The notes beneath the pieces were generated by a model that was given only the letters and a program-made list of their open reading frames with translations, did not search any database and was not told the origin of the DNA. A stretch of DNA of 64,000 bases from Paenibacillus aceti (lineage in GTDB: Bacteria > Bacillota > Bacilli > Paenibacillales > Paenibacillaceae): the NCBI RefSeq assembly GCF_003614185.1, contig NZ_KZ987724.1, forward strand, positions 5,446,135 to 5,510,134, given 5' to 3'. The position numbers and the translations under genes were made by a program. Shown piece after piece: positions 25,055 through 33,554 of the stretch; positions within the stretch are counted from its first letter, which is position 1, and every line of letters begins with the position of its first letter.

Positions 25055-25852
25055 TTGATTGATGTAAGTGTTGATACTCTATGCCTAGTAAGTAAATTAA
25101 ACAGTTCACAGATAAGTGAAGTCTATAATCATATTGACTTTACTCAATGGAACGGTAACAAAGTATGGAAACATTGTATTTACAACAAAGAAGAAGGATA
25201 CTATATTTATTTCATTCCAAGAGGTGGCAATGGAAAGTGGCTAGGGAAACATTATAATATTATGATTTTGCTACAAAAAGAAGCGTTGCTTAATAAGCCA
25301 GCAATAATAGAATATTTAATTAGAGCTTCCGAATGGACAATCAAGCGTTTAGATATAGCCTTTGATTATTATGAATCTATTGATAGAAGCTTCTTATTGC
25401 GGTCGGGGAAATCTAAATTCAAACCTTATAAGGGTACGAGTAATTATTATTATTACGGAGATCGTAATAGTAAAAAAATATGTCATTACGATAAAAAAAA
25501 TCAACTATTAGAACGAAAAAATATAGTGATAGATGAAGATGTACTAACAAGATTTGAAGTAAGATTAAGACCTAAACTAAAAGATAGGCATCTTATTAAT
25601 GGTGATTTTGGTTGGGTTCAAAATGAGCTTTCAACGATAAAATTTGTTGCTAACTCAGGTGTGATTACTAAACATCTAAAAACAAAAGAAGATAAACAAT
25701 ATTTTAGGAACATTAAAAGACGACAAAAACAAGATTGGACGAGTATACCTCGCTCAAATAAAACACGAATACGAAAGGTGATAGATGAACATGCTATTGA
25801 CCTACATGAAGAATGTAAAAAACATGGAGTATTTGATCAGCTCAAATTCTAA
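25055..25852 (+). CDS. Rep_trans-type replication initiator / MobT-like relaxase
   Basis: The protein is 265 aa from TTG 25055, nine bases after GGAGAG. It shows the pattern of the Rep_trans family (plasmid RepD-type initiators, ICE NicK/MobT relaxases): WTIKRLDIAFDYYES, YYYYGDRNSKKICHYDKK, and TRFEVRLRPKL. These proteins nick one strand through a tyrosine and start rolling-circle replication or transfer. It is shorter than typical members (about 300-400 aa). With the upstream inverted repeats it may let the excised element replicate, or be mobilised by a conjugative helper. Confidence 0.65.
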   Translation: MIDVSVDTLCLVSKLNSSQISEVYNHIDFTQWNGNKVWKHCIYNKEEGYYIYFIPRGGNGKWLGKHYNIMILLQKEALLNKPAIIEYLIRASEWTIKRLDIAFDYYESIDRSFLLRSGKSKFKPYKGTSNYYYYGDRNSKKICHYDKKNQLLERKNIVIDEDVLTRFEVRLRPKLKDRHLINGDFGWVQNELSTIKFVANSGVITKHLKTKEDKQYFRNIKRRQKQDWTSIPRSNKTRIRKVIDEHAIDLHEECKKHGVFDQLKF

Positions 25853-25913
25853 AGAAAATAAATAACGTCCCGATTCAATTTAACTGATTGAAATGGGACG
25901 TTATTTATTTTCT
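25853..25913 (+). terminator. Strong bidirectional terminator
   Basis: Perfect 19-bp arms (AGAAAATAAATAACGTCCC and its complement at 25895-25913) enclose a 23-nt loop with A-tracts and T-tracts outside. It follows the Rep_trans-like gene immediately. Confidence 0.85.
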
Positions 25914-26061
25914 ATTTCATATTAAACTGGGTACAAGTGAATCAAAAGGTTATTATATTTATTATCTGATTGTTTATACAAAAATGATAATATATAGAAA
26001 ACAAAAGAAGTATCTATTATAATATAGGAAAAAAGAACCAAAATTGAAAGAGGGGACGACC

Positions 26062-27492
26062 ATGACTGATGAAGTGAAATCATTAGCTGAGTTACCTGAA
26101 AACAAAATAGTAAGTGGAGTGGAGAATTTCTCAGAAGGTCTACATTCTTTTTTAAGTTATCTCGGTCTTCCAACAGAGAATGTATTAGTAGCTTCAGAAG
26201 AAAGAAGAACTGTAATTAATAATCTCCCAGCTATTATGGACAAGATTACACCTGAAATTAGAGCTAATTCTATGTACCTATCACAGTTTATTGCAGCCTG
26301 TGGTGCAGGTTTGTTCAATGCAGCACTGAATATGATCTGGAATGAGGTTGTGGTTAATTTACGTCAAAAAGTAATGCACTTTGACTTTCAATATTTCTTA
26401 GATAGTGTTGTTACAGATGTAAGGAGAAGAGCTTCCATAAAATCTGAAGAGGATTTAGCAAAATTAGATGAATGGGAGTTAATTAAAGGGTGTAAAGATA
26501 CAGGGATTCTTACTGATATTGGATACAAGCATATGGATTATATCAGAGAAATGAGAAATCATGCTAGTGCTGCCCATCCTAATCACAATGATTTAGATGG
26601 ACTACAATTGGCAAGTTGGCTTCAAACTTGTATCAAGGAAGTGTTAGCAAGAGAACCTGAAGGTCCTGTACTGGAAATTAAGAGATTACTCCATAATCTT
26701 CGTACAAATGATATTTCTAGAGATGATGTTCAACCAATAAAAGCGAGTATTCAAAGACTACCTGTTGATCTTGCAGATTCAATATTAAGAGCTGTCTTTG
26801 GTATGTATACAGATCCAACCTTGGATGCAAGGATTAAAAATAATTTAATTCTGGTAAGTCCAAGTTTTTGGGAGTGTAGCTCGAAAAACGCAAAAAATGA
26901 TGCAGGGATGAAATATGCAGTTTTTTCTGCTAACGCTGATATTCAAAGGAAACAACTTGCTAATGAGTTTTTATCATTAGTCGGAGGTCTATCATATCTG
27001 TCTGTGGAACAAAGAGCAATAGAAATGGATCAGATTCTGGACGGTCTGTATTCAGCTCATTATGGGTGGAATAATTTTCATAATGAGCCCCCTTATGCAA
27101 AGATGTTAGTACCATATGTACCTAAGACAGGCGAAATTCCAAATGAAACTAATTATAAATATGTAAAAGTATTAATATTGTGTCGTATTGGGAATGGTTA
27201 TGGTGTCTCTGATGCGGCAGCATACTATTATGATGAATTAATTTCGCGTTTTGGTGAATCCCAATTTTTAATATTTGTTAATCTGTTATGGGAATCTGAT
27301 ATACAATCACGATTAACTCATGCAGACTGTGCAAATCGGTTCAAAAATTTCGCTGGACAGTTTGCTAATCGATCTATAAATGTGAAATTAAAAACTGCAC
27401 TTGAAGAGATTGAAAAGACTTTTTATTCGGCATTGAGTAAGCTCTCTAATGTCAGTAAATTCGATGAATTAGTAAAATCAATAGTTATTTAG
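26062..27492 (+). CDS. HEPN-motif protein, candidate defence RNase
   Basis: About 476 aa from ATG 26062 (AGAGGGG upstream); the TTG at 26044 is less likely. It is helical throughout. Near residues 165-172 it has REMRNHASAAH, an Arg-Asn-His..His arrangement (R-x6-H) like the catalytic motif of HEPN-domain RNases, preceded by MDYIREMRN. The remainder (DLADSILRAVFGMYTDPTLDARIKN) resembles no domain I know. HEPN proteins often act in abortive-infection or toxin systems. No partner antitoxin lies beside it, and it stands alone between two terminators. Function is a hypothesis. Confidence 0.6.
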   Translation: MTDEVKSLAELPENKIVSGVENFSEGLHSFLSYLGLPTENVLVASEERRTVINNLPAIMDKITPEIRANSMYLSQFIAACGAGLFNAALNMIWNEVVVNLRQKVMHFDFQYFLDSVVTDVRRRASIKSEEDLAKLDEWELIKGCKDTGILTDIGYKHMDYIREMRNHASAAHPNHNDLDGLQLASWLQTCIKEVLAREPEGPVLEIKRLLHNLRTNDISRDDVQPIKASIQRLPVDLADSILRAVFGMYTDPTLDARIKNNLILVSPSFWECSSKNAKNDAGMKYAVFSANADIQRKQLANEFLSLVGGLSYLSVEQRAIEMDQILDGLYSAHYGWNNFHNEPPYAKMLVPYVPKTGEIPNETNYKYVKVLILCRIGNGYGVSDAAAYYYDELISRFGESQFLIFVNLLWESDIQSRLTHADCANRFKNFAGQFANRSINVKLKTALEEIEKTFYSALSKLSNVSKFDELVKSIVI

Positions 27493-27525
27493 TGACTTTT
27501 TGAATTACCGTTCAATATATATTTG

Positions 27526-27553
27526 TAACCCACCTTGGAGGTGGGTTTTATTT
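27526..27553 (+). terminator. Terminator of the HEPN-motif gene
   Basis: AACCCACC-TTGGA-GGTGGGTT hairpin followed by a TTATTTT tract. Confidence 0.8.
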
Positions 27554-28771
27554 TACAAATTTCGAAGAGCACTTAGTTGCTCTTTATAGCTTGTTCACTA
27601 GAACCGCCTATTTACATCCAAGTAACAGTAAAATCTAGTATAACTTGAACTCTTCTTGTTGTAAGGCGCCCAGAAGCTCTGAGACGAACAGAAATGATGA
27701 AGAGGTGTTATTTGTTATCTTTAAGTTATAATGCGTTCTAGGCAAGTTACAGGGCTTCTTATTATGTTCCTATATCGGGTTGAAGTTGACTAAAAAGAAA
27801 ATCTGTGTTTTATACTGATTTTACGGCTGAAGACCTATAAATCAGCTACAATTCCTCATATCTTTCCGATTGGAAGACACTCAACTGAAAAAGCAGCAGC
27901 AGCCAGTTTGAAATGCTTAGAGTAGCTAATTTAATATAGAAAAAATAGTAATTTCCAATTAATTTAAAAAGTGACTTTCTCAAAAGTATCATATTTTACC
28001 TGCCCTATATAATTAGAATTATATATTATTTATTAATATAATTATTATTAATATACTAGTATATATATTATATATATAATTCTTATTATATAGGTGAGGT
28101 AAAATATGATACTTTTAGAAAAGTCACTTTTTCAAGTTACTGGAAAAGTACAGTCATGTATTTTATACGCTCTCTACGCCCGTTTAAATCGATTTTAATT
28201 TCCCACCCTCCGACTTTACCACATTGTTCATTCAGAGCCTTCTAGACACCTTGGAGATTGTCTGAGACGACGTTCATAGCTTGGTGTGCTGCGGTTAATA
28301 ACCAACTATCTACCTAATGAGTAAACTTAATCTAGGAGCCTATAACCATAAATTTTTTAATTATGAAATAAACTGATATTCTCTACTTTCTCTTACCAGA
28401 GACCCTTAATTAGTTCATTCTTACTAATAGTCACTATTTTGATTCATGATGGATAGTTAATAAGTTGGGCAAGGAACTGTACTACAAAGCCGGACAATAA
28501 TACCCTCAAGCCTAATCTAGATAATTTTCCATGATTGATCATTTTTTTGTAGTATCCATATCACTGAGAGATTACGATTCACTCATAATATGTATGAGCA
28601 AAGTAAAGTGGGTTAAATATTTTAAATACATACTGTTAATTCCATCTGTGGTAAATATAACAAATTAGTAGTATAATGAATTTAATCTCATAGCTTCATT
28701 TATTATTTAATATGGTGTCTAATAAACGAAAGAGTAGATATTTTTATATTTGATAAGGAGACTATCTAAAT
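27554..28771. other. 1.2-kb gene-free region
   Basis: No intact gene was found on either strand. Stop codons are dense, base composition is AT-rich, and the only striking structure is the large inverted repeat at 27966-28132. The stretch around 28200-28320 is somewhat richer in GC and may hold decayed coding sequence, but I cannot name it. Confidence 0.5.
27966..28132. repeat. Large inverted repeat (about 40-bp arms, AT-only centre)
   Basis: The left arm 27966-28004 and right arm 28093-28132 are complementary through a 20-bp perfect block (AGGTAAAATATGATACTTTT on the right) and a 13-bp perfect block (AAAGTCACTTTTT), with a 3-base mismatch between them. The 88-bp centre is almost pure A/T and itself partly palindromic (TATATATATTATATATATA-like). 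It could be a single-strand origin, a MITE-like insertion or a barrier cruciform. Confidence 0.7.
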
Positions 28772-29137
28772 ATGCTAAAAAAAGCAGTTCTAATATCAAT
28801 AATGATAATATCGCTAGTTGGTTGTACTACTACAATAAACTATAAAGGGGAAAGTACAAGCTGGAGAGGAAATTACAGCGCAACAATCAATAGCAAAAAT
28901 AACCGTGAACAAGGTACTTATGAATTTGTATATATTGGAAATATTAGGATTGATACTATTCAGAAGGCAATCATAAAAAATGGAAGTAGAACTACTGAAA
29001 TTACGGATTTTTCATTGCTCGACGGAAAGATGCAAATACCTACATCTTGTTCTGGTTGTTCAAATAAAAATAATCCAATAGAAGTAACAATTTGGTGGAA
29101 CGATACTGAAGAAACTTTTGAATTAATATATCGGTAA
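28772..29137 (+). CDS. Small lipoprotein
   Basis: The protein is 121 aa, with ATG at 28772 after ATAAGGAGAC. The signal peptide ends with lipobox LVGC (Cys18). The mature part is polar and beta-rich (GESTSWRGNYSATINSKNN), with a CSGC pair near residue 90. It should be anchored to the outer face of the membrane. Lipoproteins on mobile elements can exclude phages or related elements, but nothing here shows that. Confidence 0.75.
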   Translation: MLKKAVLISIMIISLVGCTTTINYKGESTSWRGNYSATINSKNNREQGTYEFVYIGNIRIDTIQKAIIKNGSRTTEITDFSLLDGKMQIPTSCSGCSNKNNPIEVTIWWNDTEETFELIYR

Positions 29138-29905
29138 TTCTAATTCAAAGATACTTGACAAGCTCTTATAGTGATTTAGTTTAAATTCTTTTAGTAGGTG
29201 TTTTTCGCATATTAGTTTTCAAAGTATTAAAAGAAGAGCAACACTTAAAAGTGGGATAGTGAACATCTTAATAAATAAAGTAAATAGAATATAGAAGAAT
29301 GCGTTTTATTTCTTCAAGTGACGTTACTCTCTGTTCAAATTGTCCTCTAGAATCGTTAGAGTGATGTTTATTAATTGTTGTAGGGTAAGACTGACTGAGC
29401 CACACTTGCGATGAAGAGAAATGTCTTGAGTACCCGTATCGCTCTCTAAAATGATCGCTTTGTCCAGCAGTTCGCTCCTGTTCTGATAGGACTCGAAAAT
29501 GTAAGTTTGGAACTTACTGTTTCGGTCGCGAAGTGCCACTAGATTTTTGATATTGATCTATTGTGCAGGATGCATGTGCAATAATTTCGACTACTTGTCG
29601 ATTTTCTTGTTTGTTATCCATGATTACTTATTTATTTAGTGCCATTTAAAACTACAGTTTGTCTTATATAAACTGGGTGACAACATAGATTCTCAGACGT
29701 TTTGGATAAGTACTAATTGGGTAGGGTATTTCTCGGAGATGATGTTTAAACTTCGAGAAGATTATCCTACTATTTTTGTGCCATACTTGACCCAAAATAA
29801 TCATATGTCATCACCCACTAAAAACAAGTTACTCTACTAGTTTGAATTCTATAATAAAACTAAGACGACAAGATAGAATCTGAATTATTTGCTTAACCTG
29901 AGTAT
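29138..29905. other. Gene-free region
   Basis: No supported gene was found. A 71-codon minus-strand frame (29539-29324) lacks a ribosome site. A partial hairpin lies around 29717-29770 (TCTCGGAG and CTTCGAGA). Otherwise the sequence is AT-rich and unstructured. Confidence 0.4.
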
Positions 29906-29910
29906 TTCCT

Positions 29911-30675
29911 TTAATTTGTAAGATTATTTTGTAAATGTAAAGTCCATTCATAAGTACCGCTTTGACGTTTAAGTGTAATGTAAGTATTGACTCCCATTAC
30001 AACATTAGATTCAAGAGCAGGCCAAGAAGATGGGGCTGTGTAATCAAACGTATTTTGATTAGGATATAAATCTCCAGAGGACTTAGAAACAGCTATCCCA
30101 CTTCCTTGAGCATTTCCTGTAATACCGTATTTAACTTTACGCTCTATTATTAAAGTACCATGATCATAACTATTCCAACCACCACTTACAGAGTCTAATT
30201 TATAAGTATATAAGTTATTATTAGTTGATCTTGTATATTTTACTGTAGAATATGCCCTTACACCTTTAGAGCTATCCCAGTCCTCTTCTTCTTTACTACC
30301 TCTAGGTTGAATAAGGCCGGGTTTTTCTTCGTCGGTAGATTTTTCCTCCGTATATACTAGGAATGAAACTGTTTTGAAGCTCTCCTCAAGTACTCCATTT
30401 TTTTCGACTGCTAATAATTTTTGAGTTGTTGTATATTCCTTTATAGTTCCATTAATAGGGGCATCGCTAACAAATGCTATATTCTGGTCAGGGTTTTTAC
30501 TAACTACATCGCTGATCCCGTGTTTAGCTCTTTCATAAAGTAAATCTATATCAGTAATTTCTTGAGCATTGTAAAGAACTTTACTATCTAACTCGGATAA
30601 GGAATTTGCAAAACTGACATTTCCAAATGAAAAAATAAAAATAAAAGACATAACAATACCAACGATTTTTTTCAA
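29911..30675 (-). CDS. Secreted protein of unknown function
   Basis: About 254 aa from TTG 30675, nine bases after AAGGAG; the GTG at 30684 sits on the ribosome site. The signal peptide MKKIVGIVMSFIFIFSFGNVSFA is followed by an N-terminal acidic domain, a charged linker (TEEKSTDEEKPG) and a beta-rich C-terminal domain with Trp/Tyr-rich strands (YTYKLDSVSGGWNSYDHGTLIIERKVKYGI, TYEWTLHLQ). It resembles extracellular jelly-roll-like or immunoglobulin-like folds in character only; no family is recognised. Confidence 0.7.
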   Translation of the reverse strand: MKKIVGIVMSFIFIFSFGNVSFANSLSELDSKVLYNAQEITDIDLLYERAKHGISDVVSKNPDQNIAFVSDAPINGTIKEYTTTQKLLAVEKNGVLEESFKTVSFLVYTEEKSTDEEKPGLIQPRGSKEEEDWDSSKGVRAYSTVKYTRSTNNNLYTYKLDSVSGGWNSYDHGTLIIERKVKYGITGNAQGSGIAVSKSSGDLYPNQNTFDYTAPSSWPALESNVVMGVNTYITLKRQSGTYEWTLHLQNNLTN

Positions 30676-30684
30676 TTGAATCAC

Positions 30685-31225
30685 TCCTTAGTAATATTTT
30701 ATAATAATTTGTATTATAAAGGAAAATCAAGGAAAATCAAAACATTTTTTACATATTTTTCATGTATGTAAGAATAAATAGTGAGTTTTATGATTACACT
30801 CTGCTTAAAACTATTAGGACGAAGTGTTCTCTGCCAATTGATTTTTCAATTTTCAACAACTTTGGAACAGGAATTCCTTCATTTTTCTCTGTTCTATTTT
30901 TTTGAAGTATAAAATATCGATGAATTGTTCAAAATTACATTTCAAAAACTGATTTTAATAAAATTTGTGGTTTTTATAATGATGCAATCGGGAAGACGCT
31001 TACGATATAAGATTCTTAATCTTTTACTATGTAAGTTCCAAATAAACTACCTCAATCGTATCGTAAATAATATTCACCGTGATTTTGTGCGTGTAAGTGT
31101 TTGGGCAGTATGTACAGGAATATGAAATGCATAAAACTGTAAACCCTCCCCCCTCAATAAATATATCTAATCATCCAATAAATGGATGGTAATTGCGTTT
31201 GCTTTGGAGATTAAACATTTCTCAC
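30685..31225. other. Gene-free region
   Basis: AT-rich, with no ribosome-site-supported frame. A 66-codon plus-strand frame at 30925 has a low-complexity hydrophobic product and no Shine-Dalgarno site, so I do not call it. Confidence 0.4.
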
Positions 31226-31230
31226 CACTT

Positions 31231-31279
31231 AAAGAAAAAGTAGACCGTCCTCTTGGATAAGGAAATACGGTCTACTTTT
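31231..31279 (-). terminator. Bidirectional terminator
   Basis: AAAAAGTAGACCGT and ACGGTCTACTTTTT form a 14-bp stem with A- and T-tracts on both ends. It would end the minus-strand transcript carrying the small genes at 31312-32236. Confidence 0.8.
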
Positions 31280-31311
31280 TGATCGTCACCTATTCAACAG
31301 CCAACCGTCTT

Positions 31312-31497
31312 TTAAGCGGTAGACCATGTACGAGTCAGGATGGTAGCACATCTTGGCTCGCACATATATACTACTACAATTAAGGGAAAATACCCAAGGA
31401 TTTGAGACATTAATTGTACAGAGATTATTATAAGCGTTACTAAAATTATTAATGGAGCAAATGCAAAGAGGTATGTAAAATTCTGATCAGCCGACAT
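31312..31497 (-). CDS. Possible small membrane protein
   Basis: A 61-codon frame that starts at ATG 31497 with AAGGAT about 13 bases upstream. It encodes two hydrophobic segments (YLFAFAPLIILVTLIIISVQL and ILGYFPLIVVVYM). The ribosome spacing is poor and the composition is AT-driven, so it may be spurious. Confidence 0.3.
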   Translation of the reverse strand: MSADQNFTYLFAFAPLIILVTLIIISVQLMSQILGYFPLIVVVYMCEPRCATILTRTWSTA

Positions 31498-31554
31498 TAT
31501 AAAAACTATCCTTATATGAATGTATATCTATTATGTCTTTAGGCAGAATTAACA

Positions 31555-31857
31555 TTATTTATTTTCATACCCTTCTGCCCAATTAACATGATCAGGATTG
31601 TTTCTATCTAATATTACTTTCCCATATATGCTAGGAAGTCTCTTTGCAGTTTTTAGAAATGCTGAACTAACTTCTTCATCATCTCTCATTGCTTCCATGC
31701 TCTCACGTTTATCTTTTTCTGTCATTTTGTGAAATGGAATAGCCTTATACCGATCAGCTTTTTTATTCTTAGTTTTTATTTTTGAAGGAGAGTTACCAAC
31801 CAGATTAAGTCTTGGTACTGTAGCATTCATTTGTCGTTCTCCTTGTTTTCTCTTCAT
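31555..31857 (-). CDS. Small basic hypothetical protein (third gene of a TA-like operon)
   Basis: About 100 aa from ATG 31857, nine bases after AAAAGGAG; the ATG at 31866 overlaps the ribosome site. The N-terminal half is Lys/Arg-rich (SPSKIKTKNKKADRYKAIPFHKM) and the C-terminal half is mixed (FLKTAKRLPSIYGKVILDRNNPDHVNWAEGYENK). Its start overlaps the end of the broken frame upstream (stop at 31860). No family is recognised. Confidence 0.6.
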   Translation of the reverse strand: MKRKQGERQMNATVPRLNLVGNSPSKIKTKNKKADRYKAIPFHKMTEKDKRESMEAMRDDEEVSSAFLKTAKRLPSIYGKVILDRNNPDHVNWAEGYENK

Positions 31858-31859
31858 CT

Positions 31860-32064
31860 TTAACATCTCCTTTTCAAATTATATCTATCCTCATCAAGGG
31901 ATTCGTCATGTAGAAAATCATTCATATCTTGAGAGTATCCTTCTATTATTCTTTGCTTCCTTCGAGCAGTTCTAGGAATAACTACACAATCAAAATTAGC
32001 TAGATATTCCAAATCTTCTTCGGATAATCTAGCTATAGTATATCCCTCATCATAGTTTACTTCC
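31860..32064 (-). pseudogene. Frame without a start codon, middle gene of the TA-like operon
   Basis: A frame of about 65 codons (YDEGYTIARLSEEDLEYLANF..VVIPRTARRKQRIIEGYSQDMNDFLHDESLDEDRY) ends at TAA 31862-31860. Its composition is clearly protein-like, but no ATG/GTG/TTG lies at a sensible place. The ATG-ATG at about 32053 is out of frame and closes after six codons. A one-base deletion near the start would explain this. It lies directly between two intact small genes. Confidence 0.45.
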
Positions 32065-32236
32065 TTTTATTTTCGAACTCCTTGAAATAAGAGATAAGTT
32101 GTTTTGCGTTTTGCCGTGACCTATCAGAAGGTTTATTTTTTAACGATTCTAACAATCTTTGTGCATCTCGACCCTCCAGAGTTGGGGTAGCAGCCATTTG
32201 TGTAGCCATTATTCTTCCTTCTTTTTCTCGCTTCAT
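32057..32236 (-). CDS. Small antitoxin-like protein
   Basis: The protein is 59 aa from ATG 32236 (GGGAGATG upstream). It reads MKREKEGRIMATQMAATPTL and then EGRDAQRLLESLKNKPSDRSRQNAKQLISYFKEFENKRK. This matches the character of small Firmicutes antitoxin-like proteins with a Thr-Pro..Leu-x-Gly-x-Asp-Ala start that precede toxin genes. It is the first gene of a minus-strand trio whose second gene is broken. Toxin-antitoxin function is inferred. Confidence 0.5.
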   Translation of the reverse strand: MKREKEGRIMATQMAATPTLEGRDAQRLLESLKNKPSDRSRQNAKQLISYFKEFENKRK

Positions 32237-32471
32237 CCATCAACATCTCCCTATCGCTTAAATAAGAAATATTCATATTAACAGTTACATAAGTTTTCGA
32301 TGTTTTCAACGAGAACACGTTGGATAGTATCCTGTTATACTCATTGTAACATATTGGAATTACCATTCGTTTTTTAATTTCAGTACTTATAGGGGTTTAG
32401 AGATTGATGATGAAGTGATAGAAGAGGAATCCTACTAATCACTTGTTGACGAACCACTCAACATTTTTATG

Positions 32472-32519
32472 CTTCAAGTTACGAAAACATTGCTTTTCGT
32501 AACTTGAAGATGATATAAT
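32472..32519 (+). promoter_or_regulatory. Promoter with overlapping 16-bp inverted repeat (operator)
   Basis: CTTCAAGTTACGAAAA (32472-32487) and its exact complement (32494-32509) have a 6-bp centre. TTGCTT (32490-32495), an 18-nt spacer and TATAAT (32514-32519) form a promoter whose -35 box lies inside the repeat. A dimeric repressor bound here would block it; the tyrosine recombinase gene starts 40 bp downstream. Confidence 0.6.
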
Positions 32520-32558
32520 TAAGTTACCTGAAATATCCATATTGAGGTGATTAGCGAA

Positions 32559-33428
32559 ATGGGTGAATTGATAAATATTGATGTATTTGTAACAGATAAA
32601 AAAGTGAATGATGCGATTCAACTACAGGTTGATAAGAAATTAAATGTTTATAAAGGAGATTTTAAAAGATTTAAATACTACTGTTCAATAAACAACCGTG
32701 AAATTAACTTTGAATCACTTGAAGTATATTTATATGAAACAATCGAAAATGGTTTAAAACTATCTACTTTTAATAGAAGATCAGCAGCAATTAAATATCA
32801 TCTTGAGAATGTATATGAGTTATTGCAAACATCAGAGCAGCGAAAACGAATTGCACAATTAAGAAGTATTTATAATAATCAGGAGTATAGTGAACAAAAA
32901 CGGATTCAAGGTCAATCAGCACAGCCTAAAGATGAAGTGTTGATGCTTATTAAGCAACTTGATGTTCGAGCCAAAGCAATAACTCTACTTAATTTAGTAA
33001 CTGCTGCGAGACCGAGTGAAATGATTACCCTTAGAATAAAACATATTGATTTGCAAAGTCGCTCAGTGAGTGTATATATGAAGAAACAAAATGAATGGAA
33101 AGTAAAGAGGCTTACATTAGAATGTACTAATGCAGTTAGGTCGTATATAAAAGAATACGGCTTACAAGATGAGGATTATTTTGTTGGACAAGTAGACAAG
33201 CATGGAAATTATACAAGTGCGAAAATCAGTGATACAGCTTATCGTAAGACTATACATAAATGGCTAGGCTTTGCCCCATATACACTACGCAAAACTCAAA
33301 TAACAGCGATGCATGAAGTTGGGGCTGATATTGCTACAATTGCTAAACAAAGTGGTCATAAGAATCTAGAGACGATTACGAAGCATTATCTTGAAGTAAA
33401 TGATACTTTGGTAGATAAATATATTTGA
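32559..33428 (+). CDS. Tyrosine recombinase/integrase-like protein with altered catalytic box
   Basis: About 289 aa from ATG 32559, nine bases after GAGGTG; the GTG at 32547 overlaps it. An N-terminal SAM-like core-binding domain (about 15-110) is followed by a catalytic domain with Arg-I (TAARPSEMITLR), the Arg-II region FAPYTLRKTQITAMHEVG, the box-III histidine in SGHKNLETITKHY and the nucleophile Tyr (HYLEV). The usual His of the His-x-x-Arg box is replaced by Tyr (Tyr-Thr-Leu-Arg). It may be a low-activity or specialised recombinase (for example dimer resolution) rather than the integrase of this island, which is the serine enzyme. Confidence 0.75.
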   Translation: MGELINIDVFVTDKKVNDAIQLQVDKKLNVYKGDFKRFKYYCSINNREINFESLEVYLYETIENGLKLSTFNRRSAAIKYHLENVYELLQTSEQRKRIAQLRSIYNNQEYSEQKRIQGQSAQPKDEVLMLIKQLDVRAKAITLLNLVTAARPSEMITLRIKHIDLQSRSVSVYMKKQNEWKVKRLTLECTNAVRSYIKEYGLQDEDYFVGQVDKHGNYTSAKISDTAYRKTIHKWLGFAPYTLRKTQITAMHEVGADIATIAKQSGHKNLETITKHYLEVNDTLVDKYI

Positions 33429-33554
33429 ATTGGAATGAGTGAGTGCGCAAAATTATGAAGAAGATAATGGTTCTAAAATTGGTTAGAACATCTCTTACAT
33501 CTCTTATTTCAATCTTGAGATTGAAGTATAGAACACTTTCTGAGGGGGATTTAT

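Noticed and set aside
28140-28330. Transposase or relaxase remnant
   Set aside because: Short coding-like pieces occur on the minus strand but none matches a family convincingly.
29324-29539. 71-codon minus-strand gene
   Set aside because: No ribosome site, isolated, and no recognisable motif; likely chance.
30925-31125. 66-codon plus-strand gene
   Set aside because: No Shine-Dalgarno site; composition is that of AT-rich non-coding DNA.
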